A stretch of 64,000 nt of DNA from Candidatus Hydrogenedentota bacterium (GCA_013359265.1 JABWCD010000004.1:124001-188000); one strand, 5' to 3'. Positions 52,545-61,867 are shown, counted from the stretch's first letter. Translations and numbers: made by a program. The notes: a model not told the origin generated them from the sequence alone.

Positions 52545-53480
52545 TCAGTAGACCGGCGTACACCAGTGGGCGTACTTGGGCACTTTACCCTGAACGACAT
52601 CGAAGTAAATCTTTTGTAGCCGGCGCGAGATGGGGCCGGGTTCGCCGCTGCCGATATTGCGCCGGTCGACGGACCGCACGGGGGCGACCTGTGCCCCGGT
52701 ACCGGTGAAGAACAACTCATCGCAGACGTACATTTCGGTGCGAGCGATGGGACGTTCGATAATCTCAAGGCCAAGTTCCTCGCGGGCGAGTTGAATTACC
52801 GTGTTTCGCGTGATGCCGACGAGAATGTCCGCCGTTGGCGGCGTGGTGACGAGTTTCCCATCGAGAACCATGAACAGGTTCATGGCGCTGCCCTCGGCAA
52901 CCGTCCCGTCTTCGCGCAGAAAAATGGCCTCGTCGAAACCGTTCTGTTTGGCTTCGCTCGATGCGAGGGAGGAGTTGATGTAGCTGCCGACCGACTTCGC
53001 GCGGCTGGGAATGGCGTTGTCGGAGAGGCGGCGCCATGAGGTGACCATGCAGTCGAGCCCGGCATCGACGTCGACGTAATCGCCCAGCTTCATGACCCAG
53101 CAGCAGAAGCTGCTTTCGACGTCATGAAGCTTCGGACCGAGCGAGCGCTCGCACTTATAGGCGATGGGGCGGATATAAACCCCTTCCTTGAAACCGCTGC
53201 GCTTGACCAGTTCGACGCAGATGCGCGCGATATCGTCGCGCGACTCGGGAATGTCCATGCACAGAATGCCGAAATTACGCACCAGGCGATCGACGTGTTC
53301 TTTCAGGCGAAAGACGAGGACGTTGCCGTCGCTTTCGCGGTAGTAGCCGCGGATACCTTCGAACAATGCCGTGCCGTAGTTGAACGAGTGGGTGAGTATG
53401 CTGACGTTTGCCTCTTCGATCGGCACGAATTTGCCCTCGAAGTAGGCGAATTTCCCCGGGTCAATAATGCGCTTGGCCAT
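52545..53480 (-). CDS. ilvE: Branched-chain aminotransferase-like, class IV
   Basis: 311 residues, class IV PLP enzyme. The catalytic Lys lies in PSRAKSVGSYINSSLA and the conserved phrases NYGTALFEGIRGYY and DGTVAEGSAMNLF agree with IlvE. It reversibly transaminates Val/Leu/Ile with 2-oxoglutarate; D-amino-acid or aminodeoxychorismate relatives are excluded by length and motifs only partly. GGAGG precedes ATG 53480 by six bases. It is the first gene of the same-strand run that includes the BMC genes. Confidence 0.88.
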   Translation of the reverse strand: MAKRIIDPGKFAYFEGKFVPIEEANVSILTHSFNYGTALFEGIRGYYRESDGNVLVFRLKEHVDRLVRNFGILCMDIPESRDDIARICVELVKRSGFKEGVYIRPIAYKCERSLGPKLHDVESSFCCWVMKLGDYVDVDAGLDCMVTSWRRLSDNAIPSRAKSVGSYINSSLASSEAKQNGFDEAIFLREDGTVAEGSAMNLFMVLDGKLVTTPPTADILVGITRNTVIQLAREELGLEIIERPIARTEMYVCDELFFTGTGAQVAPVRSVDRRNIGSGEPGPISRRLQKIYFDVVQGKVPKYAHWCTPVY

Positions 53481-53657
53481 TCCGTCCTCCACAACTGCGT
53501 GCGTCCACGGGATCGTTCATCTGCTGCAAGTACGGGCGGGCATGCGCACGAATCCCTAGAGAAGCGAGTAAGGGATTTACTTTACGCGGCTTACGCGGCA
53601 CTGTCAAAGTGCCGTCCAAGCAATCCGATGGATCGGGCCGAAAAGTGGGCGCGTACT

Positions 53658-53687
53658 TTGACGGTCACCGCCGCAGACCGCTACAAT
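53658..53687 (+). promoter_or_regulatory. Sigma-70 promoter of the DegT-type gene
   Basis: TTGACG (5 of 6), 18 bases, TACAAT (5 of 6), then AAGGAG before the ATG at 53718. The transcript start would be near 53694. Confidence 0.75.
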
Positions 53688-53717
53688 AGATGAAATTTCC
53701 CCCGCAAGGAGCGAATT

Positions 53718-54929
53718 ATGTCTATTGTATCGGCCTCTCGTCTGGCGCTGAAGGGGGGCGTGCCCGTCCGTCCGGCCACAAAGCCTTGGCACTCGTGGCC
53801 GGTATTCGACGATCTGGAGCGCAAGGCGCTGCTGGATACGTTGGAGTCGGGCAAGTGGTTCCTGGACGCGCGCATCAAGAAGTTCGAACACGAGTTCGCT
53901 GCGTTCCAAGATGCGAAACACTGCATCGCCCTCAATAGCGGGACTGCGGGCCTCGAGATTTGCCTTGAAGCGCTGGAAGTCGGCCCGGGGGACGAGGTCA
54001 TCGTTCCGCCGTACACGTTTGTGGCGACTGCGAGCGCGGCAATGCGCGTGGGCGCAACGGTGATCTTTGTCGATGTCGACGATACCTGGAACATCAATCC
54101 CGACTTAATCGAGGCGGCCATAACGCCGAGAACCAAAGCGATTATGCCGGTGCATTTTGGGAGTGCGGTCGCGGATATGGACCGAATTAACGCCATCGCC
54201 GCAAGGCATGGCATCCACGTCATCGAGGATGCGTGCCATTCGTGGGGATCGAAGTGGAAGGGCAAGGGGACGGGAGCGCTGGGGCATGGCGGCGTGTTTA
54301 GCTTCCAGATGTCGAAGAACATTACCGCCGGCGAAGGCGGCGTGATACTCACCGACCACGAGGATTTCGCAGACATGTGCCGGGCGATCTCGAACTGCGG
54401 GCGCACGAGGGGCGCTGCATGGTACGAACACTCCGTGGTCGGTACGAACGCGCGAATGTCCGAGTTTCACGCGGCGGTGTTGAGCGCGCAACTGACGCGG
54501 CTCGAAGATCAGACCTTGCGCCGCGAGAAGAACGCCGCGATCCTCAACGAGGCGCTCGGGGCACTCGAGGGAATTACGCCGCAGCCGGGCGATTCGCGCA
54601 TGACGCGGCGCGCGTATCATCTCTACGGGCTGCGCATCAATCCAGAACTGTTTGGCTGTTCGCGGGACAAGGCCGTCGAGGCAGTGAAGGCCGAGGGCTT
54701 GCCGTGCGGGGGCGGGTATATGCACCCGCTGTACAAGCAGCCGGTGTTTACGAACTGCAAGACTGGACCGGACTACACGAAGGTCCATTGTCCCGTTGCG
54801 GAAGACATGTGTTACCGCAGTGTGGTGTGGTTTCCGCACCACTTCCTGCTCGGAACCGAGGACGACATGCAGGACATCGTCGACATCTTCACGAAGGTCA
54901 AAGAGAACGCCGGCGAGTTGACAGACTAG
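53718..54929 (+). CDS. DegT/DnrJ/EryC1/StrS aminotransferase
   Basis: 403 residues, PLP-dependent sugar aminotransferase family. The PLP Lys lies in FSFQMSKNITAGEGG, and SGTAGLEICLEAL, DACHSWGSKW and GYNARMSEFHAAV-type sequence (here GTNARMSEFHAAV) are typical. Members make amino sugars for surface glycans or antibiotics, or act as dehydratases or regulators; the substrate is unknown. AAGGAG precedes the ATG. Confidence 0.9.
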   Translation: MSIVSASRLALKGGVPVRPATKPWHSWPVFDDLERKALLDTLESGKWFLDARIKKFEHEFAAFQDAKHCIALNSGTAGLEICLEALEVGPGDEVIVPPYTFVATASAAMRVGATVIFVDVDDTWNINPDLIEAAITPRTKAIMPVHFGSAVADMDRINAIAARHGIHVIEDACHSWGSKWKGKGTGALGHGGVFSFQMSKNITAGEGGVILTDHEDFADMCRAISNCGRTRGAAWYEHSVVGTNARMSEFHAAVLSAQLTRLEDQTLRREKNAAILNEALGALEGITPQPGDSRMTRRAYHLYGLRINPELFGCSRDKAVEAVKAEGLPCGGGYMHPLYKQPVFTNCKTGPDYTKVHCPVAEDMCYRSVVWFPHHFLLGTEDDMQDIVDIFTKVKENAGELTD

Positions 54930-55238
54930 CCCCGCTGTCGGTTCATACCGTTGTTCCGTTAGCGTGTCCGGCGCCTCGATTGAGAGAAGAATCTCGAAGT
55001 TCAGAATTGAAATCTCAATGGGGAGAGGACATCCGGAGTGAGGCGATGGGGAGGCGATCGATCCCGACGAGATGAATCGGGAGGAGAAGTACTACCGCTT
55101 ATTGACGAGTGCCGGTGAGCGGTGTTCATCGAGACGCTGCTATTCGGCCACGTGCAATTTCAAATGGAATGAATCTCCGTTAGATTCTTTCGGATGTACC
55201 GACCAGAAGGCTGCGCATCGGTCGCACTGGTGACAAGC
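54930..55238. other. Intergenic region holding a diverged repeat
   Basis: 309 bases between the aminotransferase and methyltransferase genes. It contains the repeat at 54989-55170; no other gene seen. Confidence 0.6.
54989..55170 (+). repeat. About 190-base dispersed repeat, copy 2
   Basis: Second copy of the element at 48070-48260. Shared words in the same order include GAATCTCGAA, GGGGA-AGGA, ATCCGG, GACGAGATG and GAGACGCTGCT. Confidence 0.55.
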
Positions 55239-55856
55239 ATGGGCTTTTATTCGCGTTACGTATTCCCGCGCATGATGGACATGGTTATGTCGAGCGGTCA
55301 GATGTCGAGAGTCCGCGCGGCAGTCCTCTCCGGTGTGTCCGGCGATGTATTCGAGATTGGCGTCGGAACCGGGCTGAACTTGGCGCACTATCCCGCTCAT
55401 GTGACGGAATTGACCACGGCGGATCCGAACGCGGGTATGTGCGGCATGGCGCAGCGGCGTATCCACGCGCGGGGGATGAAGGTCACGCATCACACCGTGG
55501 GCGGAGAAAACCTTCCCATTGAGGATGCCTCGTTCGATTGCGTCGTGTGTACGTGGACGCTGTGCAGCATTCCCAAGGTCGAACAGGCGCTTCGCGAAGT
55601 ACATCGCATACTACGTCCCGGCGGCAAACTGCATTTTGTCGAGCATGGGCTCGCGGACGACGACCGCATTCGGCGCTGGCAGCACCGGCTGACGCCGATA
55701 CAGAAGATCGTGAGCGACGGCTGCCACTTTAACCGGGACATCTGCGCGTTGATTCAATCGCAACGTTTTCGCTTCGAGACGATCGAGAATTACTACCTGC
55801 GCCGGGTACCGAAATTCGCTGGATACCTCTATCAAGGAATCGCCTGCAAAGACTAA
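55239..55856 (+). CDS. Class I SAM-dependent methyltransferase
   Basis: 205 residues. Motif I is DVFEIGVGTGLNLAHY, then VCTWTLCSIPKVEQALREVH and LRPGGKLHFVEHGL, the Methyltransf_11/UbiE-like pattern. I started at MGFYSRYVFPRMMD (55239) because relatives begin at that phrase; the frame is open from 55194. Its stop overlaps the ATG of the following GH4 frame at 55856 by one base. Substrate unknown. Confidence 0.8.
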   Translation: MGFYSRYVFPRMMDMVMSSGQMSRVRAAVLSGVSGDVFEIGVGTGLNLAHYPAHVTELTTADPNAGMCGMAQRRIHARGMKVTHHTVGGENLPIEDASFDCVVCTWTLCSIPKVEQALREVHRILRPGGKLHFVEHGLADDDRIRRWQHRLTPIQKIVSDGCHFNRDICALIQSQRFRFETIENYYLRRVPKFAGYLYQGIACKD

Positions 55857-55867
55857 TGGGGGAACGC

Positions 55868-57241
55868 ATGCCGCCACGTATCGCGATGATAGGCGCGGGA
55901 AGCATCGGATTTACGCGTACATTGGCGCACGACATTCTCGCCGTTTCGGAACTGCGCGGGTGCGAACTGTCGTTAACGGACATCAATGCAGCGAATCTGG
56001 ATGCCGTATACCGTCTTCTCGAACGGGACATCGCCGCAAACGGTTTCCCGACGAAACTGAGCAAAACCACGGACCGGCGCGCTGCTCTCGATGGGGCGAA
56101 ATATGCATTTTGTACCGTGCGCGTCGGCGGGCTGGAGGCGTTTGAAACGGACATTCGTATTCCGCTGAAGTACGGCGTCGACCAGTGCGTAGGAGACACC
56201 CTGTGCGCGGGCGGGATTATGTACGGGCAACGTGGGATTCCGGTGCTGCTCGATGTCTGCCGCGATATCCGCGACGTCGCGCCGGGTTGCGTGTTCATGA
56301 ATTACTCGAACCCGATGGCGATGCTGACATGGGCGTGCAATACCTACGGAGGAGTGAACACCATCGGGCTGTGTCACGGTGTGCAGGACTCGACGGAGGT
56401 TCTGGCGAACGCGCTCGGTGTGCCGCTGAGCGAACTCGACGTTGCCGCGGCTGGAATCAATCACCAGACATGGTTTCTGACAGTGGCACACAAGGGCCGC
56501 GATCTGCGCGCCGAGGTGCTCGGCGCACTGGAACGTCACCCAGTCTATCGCGAGACCGAGAAGGTGCGGATCGATATCCTGCGACGGTTCGGATATTGGT
56601 CGACGGAGAGCAACGGACACTGCTCCGAGTATGTCCCGTGGTATCGCAAACGGCGAGACCGGATCGCGAGATGGATTGACCGGAGGGAGTGGATTCACGG
56701 TGAAACGGGCGGATATCTGCGATTCTGCAAGAAGACTCGCGCGACATTTGCGCGCGACTGCTCCCGCTGGCTAAAGGAGCCCGCGCCCGACTTATCGTCC
56801 CAGGCGCGGTCGCGAGAGCACGGAAGCTACATCATCGAGGCGATGGAAACCGGCCGCACGTATCGCGGTCACTTTAACGTGATTAATCGGGGTTGCATTA
56901 CGAACCTGCCGCCGGATTGCGTGATCGAAGCGCCGGGTTATATCGATCGCGCCGGGTTGCACACACCGATTGTCGGCGACTTGCCGCTGGCGTGTGCGGC
57001 GACATGCAACGCGAGCGTGCAGGTCCAGCGCATGGCTGTGGAAGCCGCGGTGCGCGGCGATGTCGTGCTATTGAAACAAGCCATGCTGCACGATCCGCTC
57101 GTCGGCGCCGTGTGTTCGCCTCCGGAAGTCTGGAAGATGGCTGACGAAATGATCGCCGCGCAGAAGAAGTGGCTCCCGCAGTACCGTGTGCGTGCAGCAC
57201 GCGGCACGGAACGGCGGCGCAAGGCGAGCGGACACCGGTAA
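55868..57241 (+). CDS. Glycoside hydrolase family 4 enzyme
   Basis: 457 residues, GH4 (6-phospho- or alpha-galactosidase/glucosidase). The N-terminal NAD+ site is IAMIGAGSIGFTRTLA; Mn-binding Cys and His are seen in IGLCHGVQ and AAGINHQTWF; NYSNPMAMLTWAC is a family hallmark. The reaction is the unusual NAD-dependent oxidation-elimination mechanism. A purine-rich GGGGGAA lies before ATG 55868; ATG 55856 overlaps the upstream stop. The phosphodiester glycosidase gene follows directly. Confidence 0.93.
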   Translation: MPPRIAMIGAGSIGFTRTLAHDILAVSELRGCELSLTDINAANLDAVYRLLERDIAANGFPTKLSKTTDRRAALDGAKYAFCTVRVGGLEAFETDIRIPLKYGVDQCVGDTLCAGGIMYGQRGIPVLLDVCRDIRDVAPGCVFMNYSNPMAMLTWACNTYGGVNTIGLCHGVQDSTEVLANALGVPLSELDVAAAGINHQTWFLTVAHKGRDLRAEVLGALERHPVYRETEKVRIDILRRFGYWSTESNGHCSEYVPWYRKRRDRIARWIDRREWIHGETGGYLRFCKKTRATFARDCSRWLKEPAPDLSSQARSREHGSYIIEAMETGRTYRGHFNVINRGCITNLPPDCVIEAPGYIDRAGLHTPIVGDLPLACAATCNASVQVQRMAVEAAVRGDVVLLKQAMLHDPLVGAVCSPPEVWKMADEMIAAQKKWLPQYRVRAARGTERRRKASGHR

Positions 57242-58015
57242 GTGCACCTATTCAGACCGAGACCCTGCTTTGCGCTGTTGGTGACTGTCACCATGTGCTG
57301 CGCGGCATTCGCCGCCGATGACTCGAAGGCCCAACCCATACGGTACGAACGTATGGCGTTTGAAGGAGCGGAATTTCATGTAGTTCAGGTGGACCTGCGC
57401 GAAGCCCAGGTCGGCGCGGTTTGGAGAGGTGAGGACGGCAAGCCACTCATGACGTTTGCCAACGCGTTGGAGCATTGTCGCTCCAAATCACTGGAACCGT
57501 TGTTCATGACCAATGCCGGTATTTTCACACCGGGCATCGCGCCGGGCGGGCTGTACGTAGAATCGGGCGCGGTGCGCGTTCCGGTTAATCGCAACGAGGG
57601 AAAGGGCAACTTCCATCTGAAACCCAACGGCGTGTTTTTCCTCGACACAGAAGGTGCGCACGTGCAGGACACCGAACTTGTCCATGAAGACGCTGTCAGG
57701 AAGATGCTCGTTGCAACGCAATCGGGACCGTTGCTGGTTGGTGACGGCAAGCTTCACCCGGGGTTCCGGCGCGAGTCAGAAAACAAGAAAGTGCGCAGCG
57801 GTGTGGGCGTCCGGACTCCGCTGGATGTCTGCTTCGTTCTGAGTGAGGGCGAAGTGAATTTTCATCTTTTCGCGCGGTTATTTCTAGAATCGCTTCAATG
57901 CCAGAACGCGCTCTATTTGGATGGCGTCATTTCGCAATTCTACATGCCGGGCAAGCCGGAGTTTCAGCCCGGCTTGGAACAGTTCGCGGCGATGCTTGTG
58001 GTCACGGCGAAGTAG
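57242..58015 (+). CDS. Exported phosphodiester glycosidase (NAGPA-like)
   Basis: 257 residues. Signal peptide (CFALLVTVTMCCAAFA) followed by the PF09992 pattern: LEPLFMTNAGIFTPGIAPGG, KGNFHLKPNGVFFL and NALYLDGVISQFYMPG. The family removes GlcNAc from phosphodiesters (NAGPA) or acts on similar exopolysaccharide bonds (YigE-like). Starts at GTG directly after the GH4 stop, suggesting a carbohydrate-use operon of methyltransferase, GH4 and this gene. Confidence 0.85.
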   Translation: MHLFRPRPCFALLVTVTMCCAAFAADDSKAQPIRYERMAFEGAEFHVVQVDLREAQVGAVWRGEDGKPLMTFANALEHCRSKSLEPLFMTNAGIFTPGIAPGGLYVESGAVRVPVNRNEGKGNFHLKPNGVFFLDTEGAHVQDTELVHEDAVRKMLVATQSGPLLVGDGKLHPGFRRESENKKVRSGVGVRTPLDVCFVLSEGEVNFHLFARLFLESLQCQNALYLDGVISQFYMPGKPEFQPGLEQFAAMLVVTAK

Positions 58016-58035
58016 CTGTCGTTGCGTCAGACAGT

Positions 58036-59781
58036 TCACGCATCAACATGCACAATGTCCACGTATCGAGCGCCGTTGGCGGGGTCGGGGTTGTTGGCCC
58101 AGGCGCGGACGGATGCGGGGCCGTCGTGTAGTTTCACGCCGTTGATGATGGTGAACTCCGCGCCTTCTGCGATTGGCGCGCTCGCCCGCGTACCACCGAT
58201 CTGCACGTGCGCGGTCCCCGAGTTTACTTCCTGAGCGAAGCGCAGGGTCACGTCGTACGTACCGGCGCGAGCAATACGCGTCTTCCAGAACCCGTTCGCG
58301 CCGTAGCCGCCACCTTCGCCGGCGCGTTGGTCTTGCAGGGTGAGGTACGTGGGGCCGCCACGTTCGTGGCCAACGACGATCTCCGGGGGCGCATATCCGC
58401 GAGTTGCGCTAACATCCTCGAACCACGCTTCATACTCTTTGCGCAGGCGCGTTACGACTTCGGGGTTTTGTGTGGCGATGTCGTTTTCTTCGGCGAGGTC
58501 CGATTGGAGGTCATACAATTCGACGCCGTTGACGAGCTTGTATTGATGCGTAAGCGCACAGCAATTGTTGTACGGTTCCGGCGCATCACCCCGATGCCAT
58601 TGGAAGAATAGGGTGCGGTCCGGCCAATCGGCGTTGTCATCCGTCAGGAGTGGCGCGGCACTGCGGCCGTCGAATCGAACGGTGTCCGGCGCGGGGACGC
58701 CGCAGAGATCGAGCAATGTCGGCGCTATGTCGATGTGCGCGGTAAGGCGCTCGACGTCTTTTCCAGCAGATATCTTTTCGGGCCACCGCACGAAACAGGG
58801 CACGCGGATGCCGCCCTCGTAGACGGTCGCTTTTTGCCCGCGCATGCCCGCGTTGAAGCGCAGGGCCTCCGCGGGCATCTGCGCGCCGTTGTCGGTCATG
58901 AAGAGCACGATGGTGTTGTCGCGAAGTCCGAGGCGATCGAGTGCGTCCATGATGCGCCCGACGTTTTCGTCGATGTTGGCGACCATGCCGTAGAACTTGG
59001 CGATTCGATCGTCGAGGCCCAACTTGCGGTACGGTTCCGCGTAGCGATCTTCCACTTCGAGGGGAGTATGCGGGGCGTTGGTCGGGACATAGAGAAAGAA
59101 CGGTTCGTCCTTGTGGCGTTCCAGAAAGGCAATCGCTTCGTTCGCGAAAATGTCCGCGCAGTAGCCGTCGCGCCGTTCGGGCACGCCGTCTCTTAGCAGG
59201 ATGGGGTTGAAGTAGCCCTCGCCGCCGGGGAAGTCGGCGGGCTGCGACAATCCGCCTCCGCGCAGGACGAGCGATTCCTGAAACCCCTTGTCGCACGCGC
59301 GCATGGGGAAGCAGTCGCCGAGGTGCCACTTGCCGAAGATGCCGGTCTTGTAGCCGGATGCTGCGAAGATTTCCGCGATCGTCGTTTCGCCGGGATGCAT
59401 CATCGCGCGACCGCGAAACGTGTCGATGGCACAGGTGCGGTAGTTGTAGCGGCCGGTCATCAGGCTGGCGCGCGTGGGCGTGCAGACGGGGGAGTGGTGA
59501 TGTTGGGTGAGCCGCGTGGATTCCGCGTGGAGCCGATCGATGTTCGGAGTCTTGAGGTGCGGATTGCCGTAGCAGCCGAGATCGCCGTAGCCGTGGTCGT
59601 CGGTCATGATGAGCAGGACATTCGGGCGGCGTTCCGCCGTCACGGCAGACCTGGCTGGCTCGGCCGCAACCGCTGCTGACCCGGCTGCCAGCAGCGCCGA
59701 CTGCGCGAAGAACTGCCGGCGGGTATGGCGGCTTGCGTCAGATATGACGGATGTCGGTTGACTGGAATGGGTTGAGCTCAT
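58036..59781 (-). CDS. Tat-exported sulfatase with C-terminal beta domain
   Basis: 581 residues. Twin-arginine signal (HTRRQFF, then SALLAAGSAAVAA), the sulfatase core with NVLLIMTDDHGYGDLGCYGN, and the formylglycine site HSPVCTPTRASLMTG (CxPxR, cysteine type, needing an FGE-type maturase). From about residue 475 on is an extra domain (ARAGTYDVTLRFAQEVNSG), a beta-sandwich reminiscent of carbohydrate-binding modules. It probably removes sulfate from sulfated glycans. GGAG before the ATG. Confidence 0.95.
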   Translation of the reverse strand: MSSTHSSQPTSVISDASRHTRRQFFAQSALLAAGSAAVAAEPARSAVTAERRPNVLLIMTDDHGYGDLGCYGNPHLKTPNIDRLHAESTRLTQHHHSPVCTPTRASLMTGRYNYRTCAIDTFRGRAMMHPGETTIAEIFAASGYKTGIFGKWHLGDCFPMRACDKGFQESLVLRGGGLSQPADFPGGEGYFNPILLRDGVPERRDGYCADIFANEAIAFLERHKDEPFFLYVPTNAPHTPLEVEDRYAEPYRKLGLDDRIAKFYGMVANIDENVGRIMDALDRLGLRDNTIVLFMTDNGAQMPAEALRFNAGMRGQKATVYEGGIRVPCFVRWPEKISAGKDVERLTAHIDIAPTLLDLCGVPAPDTVRFDGRSAAPLLTDDNADWPDRTLFFQWHRGDAPEPYNNCCALTHQYKLVNGVELYDLQSDLAEENDIATQNPEVVTRLRKEYEAWFEDVSATRGYAPPEIVVGHERGGPTYLTLQDQRAGEGGGYGANGFWKTRIARAGTYDVTLRFAQEVNSGTAHVQIGGTRASAPIAEGAEFTIINGVKLHDGPASVRAWANNPDPANGARYVDIVHVDA

Positions 59782-59862
59782 TGGCGTCTCCGTGCGCGTT
59801 CAAGGTGGATTCCGCTCACTATCCCGTGTGCGTCGAGGCATGGATGGCTCTCTGCGCGAAAC

Positions 59863-59889
59863 AGTATAGCGAATAGCGTTGTACGTCAA
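59863..59889 (-). promoter_or_regulatory. Possible sulfatase promoter
   Basis: Minus-strand TTGACG, 15 bases, TATACT. Both hexamers are good (5 of 6), but the spacer is short. It lies about 80-105 bases before the sulfatase start. Confidence 0.4.
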
Positions 59890-59927
59890 CGCCGGGCAAG
59901 CACCCTGGCCGCGTGAGATCGCGCAGA

Positions 59928-60578
59928 CTACGCGGACGGGACTCGGGAGCGGAGCAGCCAAACGGCTTCTGCCGCGGCGCATTTGCCTTTCAGGCCGCCA
60001 GGGACTTCCTCGTTCGAGAGACAGGTTAGTTGGTACGAATCGCCGAAGTGCCGATGAATCTCCTCGTCATTGACCGAAAACGGCGGGCCATCCATCCGGC
60101 GTTGGTCGTACACGAAGCTTATCAACAACTGCGGCGCGCAATTAGTAATCTCGATCACGTGCGCTGCGTAGCGAATGCGCATTTTTTCCGGAAGGGCAAC
60201 CAACGCCGCTCTGTCGTAAACTGCGTCAACTGACCCCAGCATCTCGCTCGTCACATGGAACACGTCACTGACGAAGACGTCGATGCCTTCGGCGCTGTAG
60301 CGCTGCGAATCACCCGATAGAGACACGATGGGGTCCAGTTTGAGATCGGCGAACAACTGGTCTACAGCAATCCTGCTCAGTTCGGCGCCGACCACGCAGT
60401 AGCCGTTGGCAAGCAGCCAGTGAATATCGAGCGTCTTACCGCACAACGGAACGAATACGCGGCTCTCTGGCGGCAAGGCAAGTTTGTCGAAGTGTGCGAC
60501 GAGTGCCGGGTTGGCTTGGCTTTGGTGGAAAGCTATGTCGTTGATTTCCCATTTTTGATGCCAGAATTGGGCGTCCAT
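59928..60578 (-). CDS. tpm: Thiopurine S-methyltransferase-like protein
   Basis: 216 residues, TPMT family. FWHQKWEINDIAFHQSQANP opens the protein, then VFVPLCGKTLDIHWLLANGY with motif I (LCGK..D), YDRAALVALPEKMR and PPFSVNDEEI. It methylates sulfur, selenium or tellurium compounds (or thiopurines). Start at 60578; the 28-base repeat (60595-60622) begins 17 bases upstream, and I see no strong ribosome site, so its expression signal may have been changed by the repeat. Confidence 0.9.
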   Translation of the reverse strand: MDAQFWHQKWEINDIAFHQSQANPALVAHFDKLALPPESRVFVPLCGKTLDIHWLLANGYCVVGAELSRIAVDQLFADLKLDPIVSLSGDSQRYSAEGIDVFVSDVFHVTSEMLGSVDAVYDRAALVALPEKMRIRYAAHVIEITNCAPQLLISFVYDQRRMDGPPFSVNDEEIHRHFGDSYQLTCLSNEEVPGGLKGKCAAAEAVWLLRSRVPSA

Positions 60579-60594
60579 AGCGATGCATCTATCC

Positions 60595-60622
60595 AAATAA
60601 CAGGTGACTGTCCCCATTTAAA
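60595..60622 (-). repeat. 28-base dispersed repeat, copy 2
   Basis: Reverse complement is identical to 26109-26136. It fills the 48-base gap between the TPMT-like gene and the end of pilT. Confidence 0.7.
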
Positions 60623-60626
60623 GAAC

Positions 60627-61733
60627 TTAGCGCTTTAGGATGCCGCCGCGGCCCTGGCTGAGGAAGATGCCTTGCAGGTTCATCTTGAGTTCTTCGGGGT
60701 TGTCCGAATTCCATTCGGCTTCGTCCTGGGATACGAGACCGCGCTTGATGAGATCGACGAGGCTCATATTGAAGGTCTGCATGCCGTCTTCTTTGCCGCC
60801 GGCGATGGCGTTGGGAATGACCTTCAGGTTGTTTTCGCGGATGAGCGCGGCGATGGCGGGGTTGTTAAACATGATCTCGATTGCGGGTACGCGGCCTTCG
60901 CCTTCCTTGGCCTGGAGCAAGCGTTGGGCGATACACGCGCGCAGTTGCAGCGAGAGTTGCGAGCGGACCTGTGCGTGCTGGTTCGATGGAAACAGGTCAA
61001 CAATGCGGTCCACCGTGAGCATGGCGTTGGTGGTGTGGAGCGTCGAGAAGACGAGGTGACCGGTTTCCGCGGCGGACATGGCGGCCTGGAACGTTTCGGC
61101 GTCGCGCATTTCGCCGATGAGGATCACGTCCGGGTCTTCGCGCATGGCGGCGCGCAGGGCGGTGTGGAAGTTGTTCGTGTCGATGCCGACCTCGCGCTGG
61201 CTGATGATGCTCTTCTTGTTCTGGTGCAGGAATTCGATCGGGTCTTCGAGGGTCACGATGTGCGAGCGACGTTCCTGGTTGATCTTGTCGATGATGGACG
61301 CGAGGGTCGTTGACTTGCCGCTACCGGTGGTCCCGGTCACGAGGACGAGTCCGCGCGGGATGCGGCAGACGTATTCCATCGCGGGCGGCAAATTGAGCAT
61401 CGCGAAATCGAGAATCTTTCCGCGGACGTGGCGCATGACAATTCCGGCGGAGCCGCGTTGCATCATGATGTTTACGCGGAAGCGGCCGAGGCCGGGCATA
61501 CTAAAGGCGATGTCCATGTCGCCGGTATCGAGAAATCGCTGCTTTTTCTCCGGGGGAAGGAGGGTGTCGAGGAAGCCGAGCGTGTCCTCCGGCTTCAGGT
61601 TCTCGACGTCCCGGATGAACCGGATTGCGCCGTCCACGCGGACGGCGGGCGGGCTGCCTACGGTCAGGTGGACGTCTGACGCGCCGTTTTTGACTGCGTA
61701 GGCCAGGATTTTTTCTAAGGCTAATGTGGACAT
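60627..61733 (-). CDS. pilT: Type IV pilus retraction ATPase PilT
   Basis: 368 residues. Walker A VTGTTGSGKSTTLA, Asp box region HIVTLEDPIEFLHQNKKS, Walker B DVILIGEMRDAET and His box ETGHLVFSTLHTTNA are the PilT/PilU set. It hydrolyses ATP to pull the pilus back. ATG 61733 follows GGGG; GTG 61739 is an alternative. Single gene here with no other pil genes except the pilin-like proteins. PilU cannot be excluded. Confidence 0.93.
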   Translation of the reverse strand: MSTLALEKILAYAVKNGASDVHLTVGSPPAVRVDGAIRFIRDVENLKPEDTLGFLDTLLPPEKKQRFLDTGDMDIAFSMPGLGRFRVNIMMQRGSAGIVMRHVRGKILDFAMLNLPPAMEYVCRIPRGLVLVTGTTGSGKSTTLASIIDKINQERRSHIVTLEDPIEFLHQNKKSIISQREVGIDTNNFHTALRAAMREDPDVILIGEMRDAETFQAAMSAAETGHLVFSTLHTTNAMLTVDRIVDLFPSNQHAQVRSQLSLQLRACIAQRLLQAKEGEGRVPAIEIMFNNPAIAALIRENNLKVIPNAIAGGKEDGMQTFNMSLVDLIKRGLVSQDEAEWNSDNPEELKMNLQGIFLSQGRGGILKR

Positions 61734-61812
61734 GCGCACCCCAATCTTCTAAACCGCAACCGTGGTTGTCATAAGTTTATCACATGACCCGCCCCGTGAA
61801 CGAAACTCTAAC

Positions 61813-61841
61813 TTGGCATGTGGCGTGGTCCGAGCTAGAGT
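61813..61841 (+). promoter_or_regulatory. Possible promoter for the phosphoesterase gene
   Basis: TTGGCA (5 of 6), 17 bases, TAGAGT (4 of 6), then AAGGAG before the ATG at 61868. Confidence 0.45.
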
Positions 61842-61867
61842 ATGTCCTTTACAAGGAGTTCCGACCA

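Noticed and set aside
53481-53657. Possible riboswitch between ilvE and the DegT gene
   Set aside because: Only a normal promoter and ribosome site can be supported; no known aptamer pattern seen.
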